Source: Alligator mississippiensis
Lineage: Eukaryota > Chordata > Crocodylia > Alligatoridae
Length of the DNA: 64,000 nucleotides
Reading direction: 5' to 3'
Assembly (NCBI RefSeq): GCF_030867095.1
Contig: NC_081832.1
Coordinates: 56,281,444-56,345,443 of the forward strand
Shown: piece by piece, positions 37,531-47,900 of the stretch
Layout: the number at the start of each line of letters is the position of its first letter
Position numbering within the stretch: the stretch's first letter is position 1
Program-made: the position numbers and the translations under genes
The notes under the pieces: generated by a model
What the model saw: only the letters and a program-made list of their open reading frames with translations
The model's database searches: none
Told to the model about the DNA's origin: nothing

Positions 37531-37984
37531 CCCTCCTCCCTGTCCTGATGAATTATAATATAATAAAAGCCATGGCACTTCCGGCTGTGTGTCTGTCTGT
37601 CTGTAATGCTCCAGTCCAACTGGACATGTGCAGCTCGGAGCCTTATTAACAAATAGACAGACAAGTAAAGGCAGTGGGGCATGGGCACTCCTAATACTGG
37701 GGGGGACACCAGCGGCTGATCACTGACCAGGGGGCCAGTCAGAGGGTGGGGGAGAAGGGGAAAGAGCCATGGTGGGGGCAGGGAGAGGGCTGGCACTGGG
37801 CACGGATCAGGCTTGGGGCCAGGGTCTGCTGCACCCGTACTGCTGCCCCTTCCCCTGCGCCAGCGGTCACTGCCTGGCACCAGTGTCCACTGCCCCTCAG
37901 CCCTGCACTGGCCCCAGCCCTGCACCACCCAGGGAGGCCCAGGACTGGAGCTGGGCCAGCCTCAGCTGTGCTGCCGGACCAAAG

Positions 37985-38467
37985 GAGACGGAGCCCCCAG
38001 GATCCCCACCCTGCCCAAGTTGTCCCCAGGAAGAGACCAGCGGCTCCTGCAGAATCACAGTGCCAGGGAGCCAAGGGGGGCACACGTCGTCGTCCCTCCC
38101 CCCGAACTTTGCACAGGGCAAGGGCATGCTGCAGATGCGAAGTGAGCTGGGCTCTGCCTGCTCTGAGCAGGATGCAGCCTTTGAAAGTGGCGTGCCGCCA
38201 TGTGCATCCTGTCGCTGGGCAAGCCGGGCAGTGAGGCACATGGAGCTGTGCCACGCTGCTTTTGAAGGCTGCAGCGAGGCACAGAGCAGGCAGAGCCCAG
38301 CTCATCTCACAGCTGCAGCCTGCCCTTGCCCCATGCAAAGATCGGGGGGAGGGGGCAGGGGGATGGGGCATGTGCCCTCCTTGGCTCCCTGGCACCACCA
38401 CTTTGCAGGAGTCACTGGACTCCTCTTGTCACACAACCCAACCTGGCCCAGCCGGGGCTCCGTTCAC
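37985..38467. repeat. Long imperfect inverted repeat (two arms of about 230 bp)
   Basis: About 37985-38213 and about 38224-38467 are reverse-complementary with scattered differences. Examples are GTGCCAGGGAGCCAAGGGGG against GTGCCAGGGAGCCAAGGAGG on the other arm's minus strand, and GAGCTGGGCTCTGCCTGCTC identical in both. The spacer is only about ten bases, so this is a near-palindrome. It sits in an unclassified repeat of roughly 37530-38530. Confidence 0.85.
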
Positions 38468-38736
38468 TGTGAATCTCCCTGCTTGCAGGCATGTGCCATG
38501 GGAATCTCCTTGCAGAGGATTCTCACAAATTATGTCTAGCTCACTGTCATGCATTGATTCAGGGCATGTCTGCCTGCTGGGGGTTCCTCAATTGACAGGT
38601 GGGTGCCCCGAGTCAGGGCACAGCAGCGAAATGCACAAGCCTCAGGAATCCTCTGCAGGGGCATTTCTCGGACAAATGTCTGCAAGCAGGCCACAGCAGT
38701 GTGCTTATAACAGGATTCCTGTGGTATGCAATAAGC

Positions 38737-38923
38737 CAGGGGCGGGCAATTATTTTGAGTGGAGGGATGCTTACTAAGTTTTGGCAAGCCATCAAGGGCC
38801 TCATGACAGGCAGCCAGATGCAGATAAATATTACATTTTCTAAATTTTTAGGGGCCCCATGGGCCAGATAAAATGGCCTGGCAGGCTGCATCCAGCCTGT
38901 GAGCCGCATTTTGCCCACCCCTG
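38737..38923. mobile_element. hAT-type MITE, 187 bp, with perfect 8-bp target duplication
   Basis: The left terminus is CAGGGGCGGGCAATTATTTT and the right is CATTTTGCCCACCCCTG. Both are flanked by caataagc (38729-38736 and 38924-38931), identical at all eight positions. Boundaries are therefore exact and the class (hAT, 8-bp duplication) is well supported. The intact duplication suggests it is younger than the other hAT copies here. Confidence 0.93.
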
Positions 38924-38931
38924 CAATAAGC

Positions 38932-41210
38932 AAACTGACCAACCTTGGATCACAGGACCATTCTAGGACACTTGGAGCATAACATGGTGCCAGGACATCT
39001 GTTCCAACTTATGCCACCATAAAAGTTTATGGCAGCTTCCGGTTGCACCCTTACATAACCCAAATCTGATATTGCCACCCCCTCCCTGTTCGATTCACTG
39101 CATCTACCCCAAGCACTAGAAGAGGTTATGAAGTGAAATGGGAGACTTTTACTAAACTGTGCAGCATTAAGAGAAAATTACATCATGCCAAGAGATTTAT
39201 CCCAACCTGGTTACCTGTGACCTGACTAATTAGATCTGTAACTCAAAGGCAAAGTTTCTTGTATTTCTGTCATTCCTTTACAAGATAGCATACGACCCAA
39301 ACTAAGCATTTACGTCAGGAGTGAACTCAAGGAGAGTTTGCCAAAGAGGCAGCCAAAGGAAGAGGTGCATCCCTATTAAACAACAGCCTAATAACTAAAG
39401 CACTCATACAGAAAGACACCCCAGTTTAATATACTTTTTGGCCTGGAGGCAGGGTTCAAACATGCTTTTTCAAACTCTCAGCAATGTATTCTACTTACAG
39501 GCTAGGTCAGGTGGTAGTATATTGAGTCCACACCTTCTCATTGCAGTTATGCCCCTATGCAGATGAGATTGATGAGGCTGCAAACAACAAGACTATGATC
39601 CAGCGATTTAGATGTCCATCAATTGGCAATGGCTAGAAAATGGTATTTAGAGGTTTGCTTTTGAAAATTGGCTTGTATGTAAAAGTAGATATGCATTTGA
39701 ACAATGGTTCAGGACAATGACAAGGGTTAATTGATTTCTAAAAGCCTGTTTGTGATAAAGTTCTTTCAAGGCCCACTGTGCAACACAGGCAAGCAGACAT
39801 ATGGGCTGGGAAACTGAAGACATGTACCACAGTGTTCCATAACAGCCATAAGGGACTCTGCCACATTGGCCAGGCCCTTAAGATTTCCAGTTTTGGTAGA
39901 TGTATCAGATAAGGAGAAACCAATAAAGCCCAAATTAGGATGTGTGCATGTGATGGATTTGTGAAATAAAGGAATATGTTGACAGGACAGAATGTGAACA
40001 GTATGACAACCACAGACACACCAATCAATGATGCCTAGGAGATGGAGTCAAAGGAGAGAAATAATACAAAAGGAAGGATTTCACAGCAGCAAAGGGTCCC
40101 CCCCAAGAGGAGAACCCGAGGCCACCACGGACAGAGGGCACACCGCCATCCCATCTCACTCTCTCACCCCAGTGATGGTGAGCCTTCAACCTCCAGGCTG
40201 CTAACATCTGACATTCAAGAGAGAATCTCAGAGTGAAGCTCATGTACTGGCCAGATGTATCTTGCCTACGTGAATCCTGGGACTGGTAAACATAGAATTG
40301 TTTGCATTATTCTTATCTGCTATCACTGTATGTCAATAGAATTGGGACGCGTGGTTGGTCTTAAGATTTTGGGTCTACCTGGAACAAGGTATCTGGGTCA
40401 TAAATCTAGTGCCAACAGTTGGAAGAAAGTAGTCCTAGATTCCAATCCCTGCTCTCAGTGCCATTTATGCTGTTTAGCCAATACGTGTAATATCTAACAG
40501 TCCTGGGATCAGGGACTCCCCTCACCACTGCACTGGAGCATCAGTCTGTCAGGCTTTCTTTCTGGGCCTATGAATCTTGCACTCTAGGATGCAGCATTAC
40601 AGGGCCCCACAACACATTGCATCTATAAGTGTTAAGAGGCCAAGGTGTCATCATATAGAATATTTTTATGGCTTGTTTGTATGGCATCTTCAATTGAAGG
40701 TCTGGCATGTCTGTGGATTACCTTGGGATCCTGAATCACCTCTGGTGTGGCCTTGAGGATGAAAAATGAGCTGCAGATACCCAGCTTTCAAATGGCCAGT
40801 GCAGTGGGAGACTGGGATCGTGATCTTGACTTCCCACTGCACAGTCAAGTATAAAGTACCTGACTGGGATCTGATATCGGTTCCCAAGAAACATGTGTCC
40901 TGCCATGAACACGTGGCACAGCAGGAGGCACAAGTGTTGGGATCAGATCCCAGGGCACCTTTAAATTAACATGTGCCAGGGGACTGATTCAACAGGAAAG
41001 GTGGAGAGTGCCTCTAGCCTGGTGGTTGGGTTATTCTCTTGGGAAATGGAAGATATGGATTTGACGTTAAATCCAGGTCTTTCTCTGTGGGCAAATGCTT
41101 AGGCAAGAATAGGGCATTCTTGAGCTTAGGGCAAGGAAAAGTTCATGCAAAATACTCGCTGATCGTTGTACTGTTAGTATTTTTTTCTACTTGTGGTTGA
41201 TCTAAGACTT
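38932..41210. other. Intergenic region between HMMR and MAT2B
   Basis: No exon is recognised. A small inverted repeat (GCAGTGGGAGA pairing with CTTCCCACTGC) lies at about 40801-40845 within a probable MITE-like segment of about 40700-40960. Confidence 0.5.
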
Positions 41211-41233
41211 CAGACCGATTCATTTTAAAATAT

Positions 41234-41239
41234 TTTATT
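41234..41239 (-). terminator. Candidate polyadenylation signal of HMMR
   Basis: AATAAA on the minus strand about 0.66 kb after the proposed stop. It is the best-placed signal in the AT-rich 3' region, but usage is unproven. Confidence 0.5.
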
Positions 41240-41899
41240 TAATGAAAATATAGCAAAAGCTTACAGCTCAAGTTATTTAAGCCTCAAATTACCTTTTCAT
41301 AGTTTCATATAAGAAGTTTTATAGAATGAGATCTTTACACACATTCCCTTTAAAATCTTCCATCCAATAAAGAGAGACTCCTCCTTTATGTTCTTTCCCA
41401 CTCCAAGTCATATGTTTAAAAATTGAAGGGGTATATATCATTTATGACAGTTAAAGACTGGAGAGTTTAACATTTGTGCACGATGACCGATGTCTTTTGA
41501 GAAAGAAACCATGTCCTCTGAGAGACGGGAATACAGACAAGCCAAAGAAGATTTCCCCACCCTCACCTGTTTGTACTGAACTTGACCAGAAAGACCTCTT
41601 TAAAAAGATCAACGTCTGAAAATCTTGTCCTAAAAATGCTAGTTAGGTGGTCTTTTTTGTTGATGTGGATCACACTAGAAACTGTCCAGTGATCAACTGT
41701 GCAACTTGATTTTGCATCTGTTCTTTGTTTTAGGAGTCACATGTGAAACAAGACACGCAAACAGAATACCTGGACAGTTAAACAGCTGACACACCAAGCC
41801 CAAGCCCATTTTGGATCAAAACAAGCTATGCTTATTTCATTTACTACAGTTGTTACCTTTTTAAACCACCTGTTCTTCTGCAGGGCCATATATTCCACC

Positions 41900-41904
41900 T
41901 TACA
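41900..41904 (-). CDS. HMMR: HMMR terminal coding exon (proposed; exon continues as 3' UTR to about 41.2 kb)
   Basis: The best acceptor downstream of exon 42474-42636 is a strong pyrimidine tract ending TTGTGTTTAACAG at 41905. Joined in phase it gives one valine codon and then TAA at 41900-41902, ending the protein ...KTPFKEV. Mammals instead add a 17-residue tail. Weaker alternatives are an acceptor near 41877 (tail EEQVV) or reading through the donor to a TAA near 42391. Confidence 0.5.
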
Positions 41905-44900
41905 CTGTTAAACACAACAAGAAAAAGTACTTAAGCAGTTTAGGCTGACTTGACACCACCCTGTTCCACACAGTGAAGAGGTAGCTGACCAGGGAATCTT
42001 TGAAGTACGTAATTATCCACAGCCTTAGATGTGCCAGGGTATAACCTAGCATACATGGTTAGTTTAAACTCTAACACTTGATTTTTATTTTAAAATAAAG
42101 TCTTGGTTAAGCTGTTTTGTAAGTGTTCATATTTGACCCAACATACAAATTCCATTTTTCACCACTTCATAGCATGATTGCTTGAATCTTCACTGTAACA
42201 TCTAAGTTTCCTGGCAAGTATACAGATTTAACTTCTATTGCTGTTACCTGCAACAGAGAAGCTGCAATGAGCACTTGCGTTTAAACACTGTTCACCACAG
42301 AACTCACTTAACTTTACAACTCGGTATTCTATGCCATTACTGAATTCTGATAAGTTTGAGTTGCCATTTCACCTCAAACACAGAAGGCAGTTAATATAAA
42401 ACCTCCAAAGTCTTGTTTTGGCTAAATTCAAGACAAAGTTCCATACAACCATCAACTGAAAACTCACACTCACCTTCCTTAAAAGGAGTTTTGGGAGCAA
42501 TATTTTCCTTGCTATCATGCTGGAAAGCTTTAGAAGGATCAAAACGCTTGATGCCCTGTATTGCATGTAGTTGGTCTTGAAGATCTTTGTGAGCTTGTTT
42601 TTCCTTAGCTACTTGTGTACGCAAGTTTGAAACCTCCTGAAATAGCAAACATGAATACTTTAAAAGGTCTAGAAATGCATGCGGGGACATCCAAGTTTGT
42701 AATAGTATGAAAGTTAGGATGCTACAGAACACTAAACTTTATGGTACCTGGAAACTTTAATGAATTATTTGCATCCAACAAGGGTGTAGCAGCTTAACGT
42801 ACCATGGTTGGTTTTTCTTGCCAAAATAAAAATTTTGGGGAGGTTCTAGTATTTTACAACACTTGCTAAGTAAATGCAATTATTCTACAAGAGTATGTAG
42901 GGACACATTTATACTAGAGGCCAAGCTGAAATATTTTTTATTGAAAGTCCATTAACTCAAAGTAGAGAAGTCTCTGGGTTAAAGGAATTTATTCCAAATA
43001 TAGTAAAGCCCACTCAAGTAGAACTTAACTTTATGTTAACAAACTGATGTGGAAGTTTTAGGATGCTGAAGTCTACAACAATAGTGACATACTGGTTTGC
43101 AGGAATCAATGTTATGCTTACTGGGCGCTTATCAAACATGAAAGCTGACGAACCTGTTTAAGTTGGATATTTTCATTTTTTAGTTTCATAACATGCTTGA
43201 TTTTCTGCTTTTGATTCTGATGGCCCAGTAGTTTAGCATATGAATCACTTAGTTTGTTTAGTTCTTCTTGGGCTGCACCATGTTCATTCAGGAGGGCATT
43301 CTTCTCTGCCTCAAATGCATCTAGCTGTTGCTGAAATAAAGTTGGAGTGAAAGATCTTACAGTAAGTGAACTCAACATATTGCTGCTTCAGTTTTAGTTA
43401 GAGAATAGTTAGCCTTTCCTCTTAAACTGCAACTTAGTTAAGAAACCCATGATTAGGTAAGGGATACTTAGCTGCTTAAATTGTAACATAAGTATTTAGT
43501 TAGGAAAGTACAGGTTTCCCCTCGGTTTATGCAGTACATGTGCTCCTGGAAAACTGCATAAATCAAATTTGCATAAAGGGAACCCAGTTTATAATGTAAG
43601 AAATAGGGATACATTCCTACGATGGTAAGGGAGGGAGTAAGGTTGGGACTGGGGAAGGGGTGGGGGGAGGGGTGCGGCACAGCTTGTGTCCCACTCCCAG
43701 GGCTGCAGCAGGGAGCAAAGCAGAGGGAAATGTAAGTGGGTACGGAGTGCAGGGTGCAGCTATTACTGCTACATGCACCCCAGGAGGGCTGCAGGCTGGG
43801 GGGCTGCACCAGGCTCTTACTGGGGGGCACCTGCCCCCAGATGTGCACACAGGACTAGGAACAGGCTGCTGCTGCAGGTGGGGGCCAGCAGCAGCACCGG
43901 GCTCTTCCCATTGTTTGGGGCGGGCAGCAGCACTGGGAGTGGGGCTGCTACTACCCCAAGATTCGCCATAGCCCCCATCAACCTGCCCTTCCTGTGCCGC
44001 TGCCGTGTGCTGGGAAGAGTGCGGTGCTGCCAACCCCAGCCTGCAGCAGATCTGAGGGCACACACCCCTGGGGAGAGCCTGGCACAGCGCCCCCAGCCTG
44101 CAGCCCTCTGGGGGTGCTTGTAGCAGTAAGAGCTGCGCCCCCTTCCCTATCCTGCATCCACTTACAGTTCCTTCCACTTCGCTCCCTGCTGTAGCCCAGG
44201 GCCTCCACTTTTCCCCACTCACTCCAGCCCCTGCTGCAGCAGCCCCAGGAGCAGCGGACGCCAGCTACCTGCAGACACTGGGCTGCACCATGCCAAATCC
44301 CCTGGGGCCCTGCTTGTCCCCACTCACCCCAGCTCCTGCTGCAGCAAACCCAGGAGCAGCGACACCACCTGCCTGCACTACGGTATGGTGCAGCCTAGGA
44401 GCTGGGTTGGAACCCCAGGGGGGTTCAGGGCATGGTGCACGCCAGCAGCTGCAGGCAGCTGGCATCAGCTGCTCCCAGAGCAGCTGCAGGAGAAGCAGGG
44501 TGAGTGGGGCCCTGGCCCCAGGGCCCTTTCCCCTCCACCCACAGACTTACCTGCTTGTGGGGAGGGGCACCTATGCTGATTGCATAAATGCGAATTTACC
44601 TCACATATAACAAATTTTAAGTATAAAACGAGTCACTGCATAAGAGCGAATTTGCATATACAGAACCCGCATAAAATCAAGGGAAACCTGTATTATGCCA
44701 GTTGAAAGTGACTTAGCATCTTAATAGTTGACTTACACAATGATGCAAGACCTCCAAGTTTCAAATACTGTTTTGCACCACACCAAGGAAGGGACTAACC
44801 TGAAAAGGTTTGGTTTTATTATGCAAGTCTTCATAGAGAGTACGCCAAGTTTGTATCTCTTCTTTCAAGCCAGCTGCCACATTTTCATCTATAGTTTTCC

Positions 44901-47900
44901 TGAATAAAGATACACAAGGGAATTGTACTTTTGCAGTTAATAGTATTCTGGCTGAGCTTCCCTATAATGAGTCTAGTTTTAGGTGTATTACTATAAACTT
45001 ATTTGAAACAGGATTTACCTTGATCTCTCCACTTCAAGCTGTTTCTTTAACTCTTCAGTTTGTTCTTCCATTTTCTCCTGAAGGTTAGTTATCTGTGCAT
45101 TGTACAATTCATTAGCTTTCTTTATTTCTGCTTCTTTTAAGGCCAACTTTGTCTGAGCATCTAGAAGCATTCTGGGAAGGAGAAAATGATAATGAACTAC
45201 TGTCAGATTGTCTTGCTGTCTCCTGACTTGACAGCATTTACTAAAAGAGTTGTCTGAACGTTTACACTAGCAGCATTGTCCGAGTAAGCAGAGTACATGA
45301 GAGTTCAGGGATACAGTTAGTTCACTCTACACTCTTTATTGCAATAATAATTCAGGCAGTGTCTCTTTAAGGAGAGAACAAGCAATATAATTCCAGAAAC
45401 TTTACTTTAAAAGTTTACAAGAAGGAATGTTCAGCTCAGTTAGCTTTTAACTGAAGATAGTTCTTTTTGTCTAGTAGTTGTCCAACATTTTAATCTGATA
45501 TTAGAACCAGAAATTGCTACCTACTCTGTGGGCCTCAACAAATAGCTAGCCAACTTGGACAGAAAAAGCGTAATTGAGTTTTTTATACAAGACAATACTA
45601 ACATTTTGTTCTTAAAAATCCTTAAATAAAGCCAGCAGGAATTGCTTTAACCTCCATGAAATGCTAAAGTTGACTCCCAAATTCATACTAGTTTGTTATA
45701 TTTTAACATGAACTCATTGACATATCACCTCAACACACTGGTGCATGCAGTGTCCGTTCTGGCCACTCTGGGATCCGTGCTGCATACAACTGCTGCTCTA
45801 GCTAGCCCAGGACCCACACTAAGCATGATGTCTGCAAGCCCCATGCACCCAGGGGCTCAGACTGAAGACGCATGCAGTGCAGTCCCGAACCAACTAGGGG
45901 TTGCCACATGCAGCACAGATCAGGTAGTGTAGGATGAGGGCACCTGGTCCCAATTCGGCCTGTGGGCTGGCCCTGCACTGCTCAGTTTGACACCCCTAGC
46001 TTAAATGTAGCCTGATCTCAAGTCTTAAACACCCTGAGGCTTAAGTTGCCTTAAGACCTCAAACTGCAGAAGTTGGATTAATAAAATCATGCTGCTATTT
46101 TAAAAGTTCTAAGAAGAGGTGACAGCAGGATTACAAGTGCCCAGTTCTGCATAGCCAGTAGAAAGGAAAGTAGATTTCACCTGCCCTCTATTTCCGTGTT
46201 CAGCTTAAGACCCCTGGGGAATTCAGCATGAAAAAACACCCCACCTAGTGCACGCATGAACACACACACATGGCTCTCACAACAGTGGAGATGCACAGTG
46301 AGATCTCATTGCAGACCACACCCCAAATCCAGGATGCTCCAGAGGCCCCAGGAAAGCTGAGAACTAGGTAGCAATTTATCTCACCAGATGATGTGGAAGT
46401 TCCTAGCAATGACAGAAGCCTTCTGCTAATTTCTGCCAAAAGTAATTTGGGATGGTTGTTTATATTTCTGAACCAAACTTCAAGGTTGTTTTCCATTCTC
46501 TTGGCCAGTGATCCAGATGTAGTCTGCAACACTGTCCAGGTTGTGTCTGTTGGAAGCTCTGTCTCCAGCAGGTGGATTCTCTATGTCCTTTAAGAGTTGT
46601 TGTACTTTAATGATCTATTTGATGGTTGCATTCTAATACTGGCTGTTAAGATGTACATAGTTATCACATCTATTTGGTTCAGTAGGTGTCTGATACTTTT
46701 CATTGTACAATTAAGTTGTATGGGAGTCTAGCTGTGGCCAGAGTTTTAACTAACTTGGGGCAAACTGCTTGTTGCTTGTTTGTGAGGTGGCAGTTAAATG
46801 CTTGTGATGCCTCCAAGAAAAAGGCCCACTGATCAAGTTATGGAGGGATTTTTAAACTATTGGAAGAGTGTTTATGACTCAACTGGACTGACTGATTTCC
46901 CCATAAGTTCAGACAGTCTTATGGGTTCTGCATGAAGACATTTTCAGATTCCACGGGGGTCTACCCTCCAACTTCACAGCACAAAATATGTGAGAGCTGT
47001 CCAACTTCTGAGCTACAGGGGTCACATGCTACATAGGCCCCCTGGCTCCTCACTGGCTGCACCAACCTGCCCTGAGGGGCAGAGGCTGGGACTGGAAGCA
47101 GGCAGAGAGAGTGGAAACCCAGAGATCCAGGCTGCAGCAAAAGGAAGAGGGACAGAGGGGGAAAATGGTGCCAAGGGGATGCATGCAGGTGGTAAATTAA
47201 CTCCTTGCAGGCTGCATACAGCCCACCATGAGGCCTGCATTACAGCATCATTATTTGTGGTTCTTGTTAAGAACAGAAAGCCATAAATACATCATATGTA
47301 CCTTCTTCAGTTTAAGGAGTATTCAGCTCCATACCTTGCATATTCTTCCTTGGCTTTATCTTTAGCACGTTCTATCTCCTGTAGTTGTTGTTGGGTATCT
47401 TGACCTATTGTCTCCAGTTCAGCTACTTTCTCCTGCAGAGATATATTCTCCAGCCGGAGACCAGATATTTCTTCAGCCATAGATAACTTGTAACTAGAAT
47501 GAAAGCAGAATTGCAGTAAGCATGTTACTTGAGTCACAGCCCATATTTTACAGTGTTCAAATCTGTTGAGGATATTAAAAATCCACCATGGGTTTATTTG
47601 CTACAGTTTTGATACAAGATGTTTTTGAGATACAAGATACTGTTAGAGCTAACAGACTGTTAGAGTTGTAGTAGGCAAGATAGGCAATTATCAGTCCTGT
47701 AGAAAAACAGAACCCTAAGGCTTGGTCCACAATTATTTCCGGCAGGAATTAGCAGAAGGTCAAGAATTAAATTAACAGTATCTTCTGTATTGAGCTATTG
47801 CTGCTGTCAAATTTTATTTCTTCTAAGAGCTGAATGTTGGCTAGAAGACCTTTTGAAAAAGAATCTTCCCACCCCCCATGCACACCAACGTCCTATTTTT

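Larger units (their letters stand above)
43331..44799 (-). other. HMMR intron containing a mariner-like element
   Basis: Most of it is the TA-flanked element at 43511-44690. The rest is AT-rich with no exon. Confidence 0.8.
45172..47334 (-). other. HMMR intron with two hAT-like remnants
   Basis: Holds the end of a hAT-type element at 45735-45998 and a GC-rich hAT-like segment at about 46950-47240. No exon is seen. Confidence 0.7.

Noticed and set aside
37769-38539. Long open frames on both strands (over 200 codons) in the 37.7-38.5 kb region
   Set aside because: They lie in a GC-rich near-palindrome, mirror each other between strands, and translate to low-complexity sequence with no recognisable domain.
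41860-41880. Alternative HMMR terminal acceptors (near 41877, or a GTAACAACTG start giving GNNCSK)
   Set aside because: Both have weaker pyrimidine tracts than the acceptor at 41905. The second resembles the mammalian GNTNC start but lacks a usable acceptor, so neither could be preferred.
42391-42473. HMMR ending by reading past the donor at 42473 into a TAA near 42391
   Set aside because: The extra residues do not resemble the HMMR C-terminus, and a canonical gtgagt donor sits exactly where the family splices. Kept only as a possible minor isoform.
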